From contig OZ246007.1 of NCBI GenBank assembly GCA_965230515.1, forward strand, positions 1,302,001 to 1,366,000: a stretch of DNA of 64,000 nucleotides. The letters are read 5' to 3'. Every line of letters begins with the position of its first letter. The first letter of the stretch is position 1. Source of the stretch: JAJFKB01 sp965230515 (lineage in GTDB: Bacteria > Pseudomonadota > Gammaproteobacteria > Pseudomonadales > IMCC2047). The notes beneath the pieces are model-generated. The model worked only from the letters and a program-made list of their open reading frames with translations, was not told where the DNA came from and did no database searches. The translations under genes and the position numbers were made by a program. This document shows positions 8,535-17,510 of this stretch, one piece after another.

Positions 8535-9026
8535 TCATTCACCCTGTGTAGCATGATTCTCGAGTTGACCAATCACTTCAGTCGGAGTTAAATAAAACCT
8601 GAATTCAGAGGCTTCTCCATATAAATCATAGAGAGCACGCGCCTTATAGTTTGATTCACTGGTTAGCAGGGACAGAATTGGGAGCCCCTTTTCTTTAGCC
8701 CACCCCAGCACATACTGATAAAGTGCATGCCCGACTCCTTTTCCCCGGTATGTGGGATCTACAAACAGATCGCTTAGATAAGCAATGTCAGTTCCAAAAA
8801 GCGGAATCGGCCAACGATGGTATTGTGCAATCCCCATCATTTTCCCCTCTTCATTGCGAGCCACAGTGCATAACAATTGATGTTCATCATTAAAGATCCA
8901 CCCCCATACCGCCGCTAATTTTTCCTCATCCGCTGACTCATGATAGAACTCACAGTATCCCGTGAAAAGCTTACGCCACGCTTTATAATCATCGCGTTTT
9001 AATAATGTAAACTCGATCTCGCTCAT
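8535..9026 (-). CDS. GNAT family N-acetyltransferase
   Basis: Acetyl-CoA-dependent N-acetyltransferase of 163 residues. The acetyl-CoA-binding motif A is visible (DLFVDPTYRGKGVGHALYQY, with RGKGVG near residues 94-99), followed by the conserved ALYDLYG near the C-terminus. The ATG follows GAGGA with suitable spacing. It is divergent from the MocR-type regulator at 9118 across 91 bases that contain two direct repeats, so the regulator probably controls it. Substrate unknown. Confidence 0.85.
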   Translation of the reverse strand: MSEIEFTLLKRDDYKAWRKLFTGYCEFYHESADEEKLAAVWGWIFNDEHQLLCTVARNEEGKMMGIAQYHRWPIPLFGTDIAYLSDLFVDPTYRGKGVGHALYQYVLGWAKEKGLPILSLLTSESNYKARALYDLYGEASEFRFYLTPTEVIGQLENHATQGE

Positions 9027-9086
9027 TTATTTGTCCTCGATTCTATAAAATTCTAGAATAAGGATTACTGGAAACATATAAAAGAG

Positions 9087-9118
9087 CCAATTTAGCTATA
9101 ACTACTGGTCCAATTTAG
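9087..9118. promoter_or_regulatory. 9-bp direct repeats before a MocR regulator (putative operator)
   Basis: CCAATTTAG occurs twice in the same orientation, at 9087-9095 and 9110-9118, offset by 23 bases (about two helical turns). The second copy overlaps the GTG start of the regulator and sits in CTGGTCCAATTTAG. MocR/GabR/PdxR proteins are dimers that commonly bind direct repeats of this kind in divergent intergenic regions. The assignment is inferred from sequence and position. Confidence 0.5.
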
Positions 9119-10698
9119 TGAGCAATTACATACAAAAAAATGGTCTCTTTCTCTCGGACTATATTCTGTCATTTTGCTCTGGCAAGCATGAGTTAACCAA
9201 ATATCGCAGACTATATCTTAGCATTCGCAACGCAATACTAAATGGGAATCTGCAATCGGGTGAGACCCTGCCATCGAGTCGACAGTTAGCACATGAGCTA
9301 GGATATTCACGCAACACAGTAACTCATGCTCTAGACCAGCTCTTTGCGGAAGGGTATTTGGAAACAAAGCAAGGCGCAGGCACTTACGTTGCTTCTGGTT
9401 TAACCTCTGGCTTATCTGAGTCACATAAATCACAAACAGTTCAAGCACCAGCCAAGTTCGAATTATCCCGTAAAGCCGCTAACATACTATCGCTCAGTCA
9501 GAACCTGCAACCCTATGGTGGAGGAATATTGACACCCGGCCTACCTGATCTTCAGTCATTTCCCTATAAACTCTGGAATAAAATCTATACCCGGCACAGC
9601 AAACAGATCGACAGGAAATTAACCGATTTTGGCCACAGCGGCGGTTATCAACCGCTTCGCAAAATCATAGCCGAATATTTACGCCGCGCACGTCTGGTCA
9701 ACTGTTCAGAGGAGCAGGTTTTTATCACTTGTGGCACCAACCAGTCGCTGTCACTAATCACCACGCTACTCACCAATCCCGGCGAAACTGTCTGGATAGA
9801 AGACCCCGGTTATCCGGTCGCTCAGGGCGCTTTGCAAGCTGCTGACCTTGAGGTCTGCCCGGTCCCTCTAGACAGTCAGGGCGTCACCATTCCCGGTGAG
9901 TTAACCAAACCCAGATTAATCTACACAACTCCGTCTAGCCAAATGCCAACCGGTATTCCGATGCTACTCGCTCGACGTCTGGAGCTTTTAAACTTCTGTG
10001 ATCTACATAAATCCTGGGTGATCGAAGATGACTATGACGGTGAATTCAAGTTTAGCGCCGAGCCAGTGCCCTCTCTTCAGGGACTGAACCAAAACAGTAG
10101 TACGCTTTATCTGGGAACCTTTAGCAAAATACTCAGCCCCTCTTTACGGGTCAGCTATCTAGTCACTCCTCCACAGCTTACCGAAATCTTTACCAAAGCT
10201 TATCCGCTTTTGGGTAATGAAAGCTCTATTATTACCCAGGCAGCGTTGGAAGAGTTTATCGCTCTTGGCTATTTTGAAACGCACATAAAACGAATGAGAA
10301 AACTCTATCGTGAAAGACGTGAATTCACGGAACACTTACTGAGTAAAAGTGCTGGCCTAAATACGGCAAAAAACAGCAGAGAGGATGGCGGGCTTCATAT
10401 TTGCGTTGGCCTCGATGACACCCGGCAAACAAAAGTGAGCGATAAGACGATTGTGAATGAGACAAACAGGATGGGGTTAGGTGCACGATCGCTAAGCTCT
10501 TACAGCATCAACAATTTCCCTCGCCAGGGGCTCATTATCGGCTACACGTCTTGCGATATCCCACAATTGGAAAGTGGGCTTAATCAGGTAATTGATCTGA
10601 TCCAGAGCCACCAGTTACAACTGACCGATATTAAAGCAGAGCTGCAGCCTTTCCTCTCCCATAGATCCGAAATCCAGTCAATCAAAGACAACCACTAG
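9118..10698 (+). CDS. MocR-type PLP-dependent transcriptional regulator (GntR family)
   Basis: Protein of 526 residues. The N-terminal winged helix-turn-helix of the GntR family covers about residues 25-100 (LPSSRQLAHELGYSRNTVTHAL, then EGYLETKQGAGTYV). The rest is a fold-type I aminotransferase-like domain with WVIEDDYDGEF and a pyridoxal phosphate lysine at K337 in TFSKILSP. Such proteins sense an amino acid, amine or PLP and regulate a neighbouring gene. The start is a GTG without a strong ribosome-binding site. The divergent acetyltransferase is the natural candidate target. Ligand unknown. Confidence 0.88.
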   Translation: MSNYIQKNGLFLSDYILSFCSGKHELTKYRRLYLSIRNAILNGNLQSGETLPSSRQLAHELGYSRNTVTHALDQLFAEGYLETKQGAGTYVASGLTSGLSESHKSQTVQAPAKFELSRKAANILSLSQNLQPYGGGILTPGLPDLQSFPYKLWNKIYTRHSKQIDRKLTDFGHSGGYQPLRKIIAEYLRRARLVNCSEEQVFITCGTNQSLSLITTLLTNPGETVWIEDPGYPVAQGALQAADLEVCPVPLDSQGVTIPGELTKPRLIYTTPSSQMPTGIPMLLARRLELLNFCDLHKSWVIEDDYDGEFKFSAEPVPSLQGLNQNSSTLYLGTFSKILSPSLRVSYLVTPPQLTEIFTKAYPLLGNESSIITQAALEEFIALGYFETHIKRMRKLYRERREFTEHLLSKSAGLNTAKNSREDGGLHICVGLDDTRQTKVSDKTIVNETNRMGLGARSLSSYSINNFPRQGLIIGYTSCDIPQLESGLNQVIDLIQSHQLQLTDIKAELQPFLSHRSEIQSIKDNH

Positions 10699-10704
10699 GT
10701 GATC

Positions 10705-12660
10705 CTACATCACCAACTTGCGTATATCCGCCAGCACCTGTGTCAGGAAGGTTACAAATTTTCCAGCATCAACGCCATTGATCGCTCGGTGATCATAGGA
10801 CAGAGTTAAAGGAAGCATCTTCCTGGGTACAAATTCATTGTTTAGATAAAGCGGTTTAATCTGGGTACGCGATACACCCAAAATGGCAACCTCAGGGGTA
10901 TTTACAATCGGAGTGAATCCGGTACCACCAATGGCTCCCAAACTCGAAACCGTAAAACAACCGCCCTGCAGGTCCTCTTTCTTCAGTTTACCTTCCTGGC
11001 CCTTTAAGCCAAGTTCAGTGGCCTCTTCCGCCAGTTCCCAGACCCCCTTCTTGTCCACATCCCTTAGTACTGGCACCATTAGCCCTGCGGGTGTATCCAT
11101 TGCAATGCCGATATTGCAATACTGCTTATGTATCAAGGCATCGCCGGATGATGCCAATGAAACATTAAATTGCGGATGCTGTCTTAAAGCCGCAGCACAG
11201 GCTTTCAGCAAAAATGGTAAAGGAGTTAATTTCAAACCCCGTTTGCTGGCCTGCTCCTTTTTTAATGCACGAAAATCTTCCAGATCGGTAATATCCGCCT
11301 CATCAAAATGTGTCACATGGGGTACATTCAGCCAGCTACGATGCATTGCAGCAGCAGTCAGTTTTTGCACACGGCTCATGGCAATCTCTTCCACTTCACC
11401 GAACTGACTGAAATCGATCTCCGGTATCGGTGAAATATTAAAACCTGAACCGGATGGCTGTTTGCTGCCTTCGGACTGTAACACCTGCTTCACATAATTC
11501 TGCACATCTTCCTTGAGGATTCGCTCGCGTGGTCCGGTCGGCGTGACCTTCGCGAGATCGACTCCCAGTTCCCTGGCCAGCATTCTGACAGCTGGCCCTG
11601 CGTATACCAGCACACCAGCCCCAGAGGGTATCTCAGCAGACTTCGGTGCTGCCGGTTTTTGTTCCTGCTTTTGCTCCTCTTTTTGGTTATTGGCCTTGTC
11701 CACAGATGGCTTACTCGAAGGCTTGGCATGACTCGAAGCAGCACTGGTTTGCAACTCCAGAACCGGCGTACCCTCACCAACCTTATCACCAACCTTAAGC
11801 AGCAAGGTTCCCACAAGCCCTTCATGGGGACATGGGATTTCCATCGAAGCTTTGTCTGATTCAAGTATGACCAGCGTATCATCCTGCGCCACTCGATCAC
11901 CTTCAGCGACCGCCACCTCTATTACCTCTACATCCGTAGCATCACCGATATCCGGTACTGTAACGACGATCGTCTTCCCTGAACCGGATTCGTGTGCACC
12001 AGTCTCAGGTTTGTGATCTGAAACGAGCTTAGCTGGTGCGGCTGATGGCATTTCCTGCCGGGTGACTGGCTCGCTGCTCTCTACTTCAAGCTCAACGATA
12101 TCAGTCCCTTCAGCAACCTTGTCACCCACTTTGATACTGATACCCTTCACCACACCCGCATAGGGTGACGGCACCTCCATCGAAGCCTTATCCGATTCCA
12201 GAACAATCAAGGTATCATTTTCTTCGACCCGATCACCCGGTTTGACAGAGATCTCTATGACTTCAACTTCCTGCTCCCCGCCAATATCCGGCACGGCTAT
12301 TTTCTGATTGGTTCTTTTTGTTGATGCCAAATCAGCCTTAGCCTGCGCGTCCGTGTTATCAGAAGGTGCGACTGGTGCTGTCTCAGCCTCTTCAGTGGGC
12401 GGTTCTGATTGTTCAGAATCCTCTCCTTTTAGGATAACGGCTATTTCGCTTCCCTCGGAAACCTTGCTGCCGACTTCGACCCGCATCGATTTTAAAATGC
12501 CGGCACAGGGAGACGGCACCTCCATAGAGGCCTTGTCAGACTCCAATACAATCAGCGGCTCATCCGCCTTCACCTCTTCTCCCTCGGCTATACAAAGCTC
12601 TATCACCTCGACATCAGAAACATCGCCAATATCCGGTACTTTTACAATCTCTTCGCTCAC
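10705..12660 (-). CDS. aceF: Pyruvate dehydrogenase E2, dihydrolipoamide acetyltransferase
   Basis: Core subunit of the pyruvate dehydrogenase complex; it transfers acetyl groups from lipoyl-lysine to CoA. Of its 651 residues, three lipoyl domains occupy about 3-75, 117-190 and 227-300, each with ESDKASME around the lipoylated lysine. Ala/Pro/Lys/Gln-rich linkers join them. An E1/E3-binding domain lies near 350-388 (AVRMLARELGVDLAKVTPTG). The C-terminal catalytic domain ends with DHRAINGVD, the active-site His being near 624. It follows aceE after 53 bases. No E3 (lpd) gene accompanies it. It converges with the MocR gene. Confidence 0.97.
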   Translation of the reverse strand: MSEEIVKVPDIGDVSDVEVIELCIAEGEEVKADEPLIVLESDKASMEVPSPCAGILKSMRVEVGSKVSEGSEIAVILKGEDSEQSEPPTEEAETAPVAPSDNTDAQAKADLASTKRTNQKIAVPDIGGEQEVEVIEISVKPGDRVEENDTLIVLESDKASMEVPSPYAGVVKGISIKVGDKVAEGTDIVELEVESSEPVTRQEMPSAAPAKLVSDHKPETGAHESGSGKTIVVTVPDIGDATDVEVIEVAVAEGDRVAQDDTLVILESDKASMEIPCPHEGLVGTLLLKVGDKVGEGTPVLELQTSAASSHAKPSSKPSVDKANNQKEEQKQEQKPAAPKSAEIPSGAGVLVYAGPAVRMLARELGVDLAKVTPTGPRERILKEDVQNYVKQVLQSEGSKQPSGSGFNISPIPEIDFSQFGEVEEIAMSRVQKLTAAAMHRSWLNVPHVTHFDEADITDLEDFRALKKEQASKRGLKLTPLPFLLKACAAALRQHPQFNVSLASSGDALIHKQYCNIGIAMDTPAGLMVPVLRDVDKKGVWELAEEATELGLKGQEGKLKKEDLQGGCFTVSSLGAIGGTGFTPIVNTPEVAILGVSRTQIKPLYLNNEFVPRKMLPLTLSYDHRAINGVDAGKFVTFLTQVLADIRKLVM

Positions 12661-12713
12661 TATAAAAATCCTTGGTTCAACAATCTTGTTGTTTCGGTCA
12701 GGGTTATTCGTGC

Positions 12714-15383
12714 CTATACTTTCAGCGGGTTTGGTTTTTCCGGGTCAATCCCGAATTTTTCAATGGCCTGCGCCACCTGCTCGGAGGTGGCCCGACCATC
12801 TCCAGCCAGCGACTGCAATGCCGCTACCGCAATGAAATACCGATCCACCTCAAAGAAGTGACGCAGTTTCTGCCGTGAATCGCTGCGGCCAAAACCATCC
12901 GTGCCAAGCACTTTATAGGCTGTCGGCACATAGGCTCTTATCTGGTCTGCATAAATTTTCATATAGTCTGTTGCCGCCACAACCGGTGTATCATTCCCCT
13001 TCAGACACTCTGTCACGTAGCTCGCACGTGGTGGTTTTTCAGGGTTGAGCATATTCCAGCGTTCAACCTCCTGCCCCTCTCTCGCCAACTCATTAAAGCT
13101 TGTCGCGGCCCAAATTTCGCAATCCACCTGAAACTCCTTATCCAGAATATCAGCCGCCGCTATGACTTCCCGAAGAACAGAACCACTTCCTATCAATCGA
13201 ACACTGTTCTCATGATTTCCAGATGATTCCGAGAACAGGTACATACCCTTTATGATTCCCTGCTCAGCCCCGTCGGGCATCGCCGGATGCGTATAGTTCT
13301 CATTGAGCAGTGTCAGATAGTAGTATACCGCTTCCTTCTCCTGGTACATTCGACGCATGCCATCCTGAATAATCACCGCTACTTCATATGAAAAAGTTGC
13401 ATCATAGGAGACACAGTTGGGAACTGTATTTGCCAGGATATGGCTGTGGCCATCCTGGTGCTGAAGGCCTTCGCCGTTCAATGTTGTACGACCGGATGTA
13501 GCGCCAACAAGAAACCCCCGAGCCTGCATATCTCCGGCAGCCCAGCATAAATCCCCAATTCGCTGAAAACCAAACATGGAATAAAAAACATAGAAAGGGA
13601 TAACGGGCGAATTGTAATTACTGTAGGCCGTTGCGAGCGCAATCCAGGCGGAAACCGCTCCCGCTTCATTTATACCCTCTTCCAGCATCTGCCCCTTTTT
13701 ATCTTCCCGGTAGGACATGATCTGATCCGCATCAACCGGCTCATACAGTTGGCCGACCGATGAGTAGATACCCAATTGTCTGAACATCCCTTCCATACCA
13801 AAGGTTCGTGCTTCATCGGGAACAATAGGAACCACCCTTGAACCAATCGCCTTATCCTTAACCAAAGTGGACAGGATCCTGACAAACGCCATAGTAGTGG
13901 ATATGTTCCGCTCCCCGGTACTCTCCAACTGCTTCTTGAACGCAGTTAATTCCGGTATCTGCAGCGCCTCAAAATCACTCTGCCGCCTGGGCAGGCTTCC
14001 ACCGAGTGTTTCACGCCGTTTTTTCATATACTGCATTTCCGGCCGATCCTTCGGTGGCCGGTAGTAGGGGATCGATTCCAGCTCTTCGTCGCTTAAGGGA
14101 ATTTCATAGCGGTCCCTGAACTCCATCAAAGTCTTTTTATCCACTTTTTTCAACGAGTGAGTACCCATTTGCGCCTCACCCTTATCACCTACTCCGTAAC
14201 CTTTTACAGTATGCGCCAGTATAACGGTAGGCTGTCCCTTATGATTTACCGCTTCATGGTAAGCTGCATAGACTTTGTAGGGATCATGCCCACCTCGGTT
14301 TAACTTGTATATCTGGTCATCGGTTAAATCCTTGACCAACTCCATCGTTTCCGGATATTTGCCAAAAAAATGTTCGCGGGTGTACGCTCCACCATTGGCC
14401 TTGTAGTTCTGGTACTCACCATCAACTGTTTCATCCATGCATTTCTGCAATAGACCGTCCTTGTCATTGGCCAGCAGTGGATCCCAAAGCCGACCCCAAA
14501 CCACCTTGATCACATTCCAGCCAGCCCCCCGGAATACTCCCTCCAGTTCCTGAATGATCTTGCTGTTACCTCGCACCGGCCCATCCAGACGTTGCAGATT
14601 ACAATTCACCACAAAGATCAGGTTTTCCAGCTGTTCCCGTCCGGCCAGAGAAATGGCTCCCAGGGTTTCCGGCTCATCTGTTTCACCATCGCCAAGGAAT
14701 GCCCAAACTTTCCGATCTCCCCTTGGCGCATGACCCCGAGCCGACATATAGCGCATTACGTGCGCCTGATAGATCGCCTGAATAGGCCCCAGCCCCATCG
14801 AAACCGTCGGGAACTGCCAATAGTCCGGCATTAACCAGGGGTGCGGATAGGAGGATAACCCTTCACCACCAACCTCGCGACGGAACTGATCCATCTGCTC
14901 TTCGGTCAACCTGCCTTCAACAAAAGATCTGGCGTAAATACCGGGCGCTGAGTGCCCCTGATAATAGATTAAATCCCCGGGATGATCATCGCTCGGAGCA
15001 CGCCAAAAATAGTTAAATCCCACATCATACAGTGTGGCGCTGGATTGGAAAGTGGAGATATGACCACCCAACTCATCATCATTCATATTCGCCCGCATCA
15101 CCATCACCAGGGCATTCCAGCGAACCAGGGAGCGAATACCTCTCTCCATAAAGAGATCACCCGGCATGGGCGCCTCATCTGCAACTGGAATTGTATTTCG
15201 AAAAGGTGTAGTAAGCGCGTAAGGAATCTGGGCCCCGGTGCGAGTTGCATGATCGGAGAGCTCTTTTAATATATAGTGCGCACGCTCCATCCCCTCCTTT
15301 TGAATAACCGATTCAAGCGCATCAACCCATTCCTGGGTTTCTGTGGGGTCCAAATCATCAGAACTTGGTCTATGCAGTAACAT
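12714..15383 (-). CDS. aceE: Pyruvate dehydrogenase E1 component (homodimeric type)
   Basis: Thiamine diphosphate enzyme that decarboxylates pyruvate and acetylates the lipoyl groups of AceF. Its 889 residues match the homodimeric E1 of gammaproteobacteria (887 in E. coli). The ThDP/Mg motif GDGETDEPE ends in the NCNLQRLDGPVRGN block near residues 231-275. The C-terminal region carries the conserved ATSFNELAREGQEVERWN. It is the first gene of aceE-aceF. The upstream region has several inverted repeats that could be operators (separate entries). Confidence 0.98.
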   Translation of the reverse strand: MLLHRPSSDDLDPTETQEWVDALESVIQKEGMERAHYILKELSDHATRTGAQIPYALTTPFRNTIPVADEAPMPGDLFMERGIRSLVRWNALVMVMRANMNDDELGGHISTFQSSATLYDVGFNYFWRAPSDDHPGDLIYYQGHSAPGIYARSFVEGRLTEEQMDQFRREVGGEGLSSYPHPWLMPDYWQFPTVSMGLGPIQAIYQAHVMRYMSARGHAPRGDRKVWAFLGDGETDEPETLGAISLAGREQLENLIFVVNCNLQRLDGPVRGNSKIIQELEGVFRGAGWNVIKVVWGRLWDPLLANDKDGLLQKCMDETVDGEYQNYKANGGAYTREHFFGKYPETMELVKDLTDDQIYKLNRGGHDPYKVYAAYHEAVNHKGQPTVILAHTVKGYGVGDKGEAQMGTHSLKKVDKKTLMEFRDRYEIPLSDEELESIPYYRPPKDRPEMQYMKKRRETLGGSLPRRQSDFEALQIPELTAFKKQLESTGERNISTTMAFVRILSTLVKDKAIGSRVVPIVPDEARTFGMEGMFRQLGIYSSVGQLYEPVDADQIMSYREDKKGQMLEEGINEAGAVSAWIALATAYSNYNSPVIPFYVFYSMFGFQRIGDLCWAAGDMQARGFLVGATSGRTTLNGEGLQHQDGHSHILANTVPNCVSYDATFSYEVAVIIQDGMRRMYQEKEAVYYYLTLLNENYTHPAMPDGAEQGIIKGMYLFSESSGNHENSVRLIGSGSVLREVIAAADILDKEFQVDCEIWAATSFNELAREGQEVERWNMLNPEKPPRASYVTECLKGNDTPVVAATDYMKIYADQIRAYVPTAYKVLGTDGFGRSDSRQKLRHFFEVDRYFIAVAALQSLAGDGRATSEQVAQAIEKFGIDPEKPNPLKV

Positions 15384-15451
15384 TCAAAATTCCTCGTTTA
15401 CTTCTTCATGTCCGGGTTTGGCATAGTATGTAAAAAGCCCGCGTTTACAGG

Positions 15452-15469
15452 CCAGACAATCGAGTCTGG
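15452..15469. repeat. 6-bp inverted repeat upstream of aceE; shares a 12-mer with the rnpB palindrome
   Basis: CCAGAC and GTCTGG flank AATCGA, 68-86 bases before the aceE start. The inner 12-mer CAATCGAGTCTG (15457-15468) also occurs in both arms of the long palindrome inside rnpB (46700-46752). It could be a regulator site or a decayed copy of the same mobile palindrome. The sequence does not decide between these. Confidence 0.45.
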
Positions 15470-15499
15470 GTCAATCTTTCATTGCACGTATTGATCGTA

Positions 15500-15547
15500 A
15501 CAAAGATGACATCAATCTCAACAGCCTCATTATTGCTTCATCTTTGT
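15500..15547. repeat. 10-bp perfect inverted repeat with 28-base spacer upstream of aceE
   Basis: ACAAAGATGA (15500-15509) and TCATCTTTGT (15538-15547) are perfect inverted copies. They lie 117-164 bases upstream of aceE, in the gap before the ROK kinase. The spacing fits two half-sites of a regulator on DNA as well as an RNA hairpin. It does not match the PdhR consensus I know. Confidence 0.5.
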
Positions 15548-15554
15548 GAAAGCG

Positions 15555-15576
15555 AAATTAGCCGAACAGCTAATTT
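15555..15576. repeat. 8-bp inverted repeat upstream of aceE
   Basis: AAATTAGC (15555-15562) and GCTAATTT (15569-15576) flank a 6-base centre. The 22-base operator-like dyad lies next to the 10-bp inverted repeat. The 314-base gap 15384-15697 holds these dyads and no convincing gene; a plus-strand open frame starting at 15589 runs antisense into the ROK gene and is rejected. Confidence 0.5.
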
Positions 15577-15697
15577 AATATCAATTTCGTGAATGGTAGT
15601 CATTTTTGCAGTGAATGTCACTTAATTCCAGGTATTTTTTTGATCATTCAGAGTAAAAAATATAAATCTTCGCGTCCTGTTGCATTGCCTTTCAATA

Positions 15698-16612
15698 TCA
15701 CCGATCAGGCCATAACCAGGCTGCACCTCGAATACCACTGCTATCACCGTACACCGGTTTTCTTAGCACAGTTCGGCACTCATCTGAAAAAACGTACTTT
15801 AGCCAGCGCCTGGGCACCTCGGTATATAAGCTATCAATTTTGGACATGCCCCCACCCAGCACAATCACGTCCGGATCGAGCAAATTGATCACCGTTGCTA
15901 GTGCAGCAGCCAGATTTTCCTGGTAACGATCAAGTTGAGCGGTAGCTACTCTATCCCCTGTCAGGGTTTTCTGCACGATCGCTGCTGCTGGCAGATCTTC
16001 GCCTGCCGTTGATGAATAGGCTCGCTCAAATGCGGGCCCGGACAAATAGGTCTCTATGCAGTTGTGCCTGCCGCAATAACAGTCTCTGTTGTCCTCTAAT
16101 TTCGGATTCATGGTATCAAACACTGGTGGCATCGGATTATGTCCCCACTCGCCTGCAATACCATTGCGCCCCTGAATCAGCTCACCCTTGTAACAGATTC
16201 CACCGCCAACGCCGGTACCCAGAATCACGCCAAACAAGGTATCCACTCCCTCTCCGGCACCGCCCAGGGCTTCCGACAGTACGAAACAGTCCGCATCATT
16301 GGCAAGGCGAATATCACGGTGGAGAATACCGGCTAAATCTTCCTTTAATGGTTTTCCGTTGAGACAGGTAGAGTTACAGTTTTTCATTTTACCGGTCACT
16401 CGCGAGACGGTTCCCGGCGTAGCTATTCCAATGGGTAAAACCTGATTCGCCAAACGGTCAATTTTTTCAACCAATTGTGCCAGAACTCCAAGGGTTGCAG
16501 GATAATCTCCTTGAGGCGTCGCCACTCTGTACGCGTGCTCAATTTCTCCAGTCGCGCGAATCAGTGCACCCTCTATTTTTGTCCCACCTAAATCTATACC
16601 GATGCGCGTCAT
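15698..16612 (-). CDS. ROK family sugar kinase, fructokinase (Mak)-like
   Basis: ATP-dependent hexose kinase of 304 residues. The N-terminal phosphate motif is RIGIDLGGTKIEGAL. The segment KNCNSTCLNGKPL and ANDADCFVLSEA (catalytic Asp) are close to E. coli Mak. The ROK signature covers GTGVGGGICYKGEL through GEWGHNP, and the zinc-binding CYCGRHNCIETYLSG lies near residue 177. Substrate could be fructose, glucose or an amino sugar; Mak-like features favour fructose. It lies 3 bases after ampE in the same direction and is probably co-transcribed. Confidence 0.85.
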   Translation of the reverse strand: MTRIGIDLGGTKIEGALIRATGEIEHAYRVATPQGDYPATLGVLAQLVEKIDRLANQVLPIGIATPGTVSRVTGKMKNCNSTCLNGKPLKEDLAGILHRDIRLANDADCFVLSEALGGAGEGVDTLFGVILGTGVGGGICYKGELIQGRNGIAGEWGHNPMPPVFDTMNPKLEDNRDCYCGRHNCIETYLSGPAFERAYSSTAGEDLPAAAIVQKTLTGDRVATAQLDRYQENLAAALATVINLLDPDVIVLGGGMSKIDSLYTEVPRRWLKYVFSDECRTVLRKPVYGDSSGIRGAAWLWPDR

Positions 16613-16615
16613 GAC

Positions 16616-17509
16616 TCAGCTAATCATGATAACTGATACAAGAACCACCCAAACCACCAGACTGCGAATCACCAAGTCCTGAACCAGGTTAATCTCTTTG
16701 GTATACTCCTCGACGACCGCCTCCCATTTCACTGTAGAAGGTGATACCGCCGATCGCTGTTCGGCTGACTCCACTGAGCACACACCAAGCGCAGCCATAC
16801 CCGAATTATTCAGCACTTTTTCGGTGGGCGTCCGCCAACTGAGTACAACCTCTGTCCAGCACTTAAAACAAGCGGCAAAGTTACCCGCAATGGTAAAGGT
16901 AAACCCCAGCAACCGAACGGGCAACCACTCAATCGCGTGTAATAGTTCAAGCGCCATTTGGGCACCGCTTTGTGATTCCCTAAGCCAACTGTCATAGAGG
17001 CAGATCAAACGGATAAACAGTGCCACCAATGGGCCGGCTACCAGATACCAGAAAATCACCACAAATATCTGCTCAAACCATTGATACAACAACCCGGCCC
17101 TCACCTCTTGCTGCAGGGACGGAAGATCTTCTGCACTAAACTCCTCAGCAACCCGAAAGTGCTCAACCGCGTGCCGATAGGCGGCCTGCGTATCGCCACT
17201 CTGCCAATAACCAAGGTACTTTTCTGTACTCTCCGGCAGATTATCGCGACCGAAGGAATAGAATAAAATCACGGCGTGAAGCAGCACACCCAGTAAACCA
17301 AAAAAAAGCGGTTCCAGTAACCGCAGCAGCACACTGACGGCTGAAACCGGTATCAGCAACGCAAACAGCGTCACCAACCGGGGACTGCTTTTAAATAAGG
17401 ACGAAAGCGCGGAAACCAGCGCTATAAACCACTGGTCATATTGCCGGCTCACTCGCAAACCCAATAGCTTGTATGCGGCCAGCGTAATCAGAAGTACCAG
17501 AAGCGACAT
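16616..17509 (-). CDS. ampE: AmpE family membrane protein
   Basis: The 297-residue inner-membrane protein is encoded one base after ampD, as in enterobacteria and Pseudomonas. It has hydrophobic segments near residues 1-15, 45-90, 145-170 and at the extreme C-terminus, and the family-like motif AVILFYSFGRDNL near 80-92. AmpE is proposed to be a sensor or transporter linked to beta-lactamase induction, with unclear mechanism. The assignment rests on similarity plus the ampD neighbour. Confidence 0.88.
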   Translation of the reverse strand: MSLLVLLITLAAYKLLGLRVSRQYDQWFIALVSALSSLFKSSPRLVTLFALLIPVSAVSVLLRLLEPLFFGLLGVLLHAVILFYSFGRDNLPESTEKYLGYWQSGDTQAAYRHAVEHFRVAEEFSAEDLPSLQQEVRAGLLYQWFEQIFVVIFWYLVAGPLVALFIRLICLYDSWLRESQSGAQMALELLHAIEWLPVRLLGFTFTIAGNFAACFKCWTEVVLSWRTPTEKVLNNSGMAALGVCSVESAEQRSAVSPSTVKWEAVVEEYTKEINLVQDLVIRSLVVWVVLVSVIMIS

Positions 17510-17510
17510 G

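Noticed and set aside
15589..15888. Plus-strand open frame of 99 codons upstream of aceE
   Set aside because: Its second half is antisense to the ROK kinase and it has no protein-like features.
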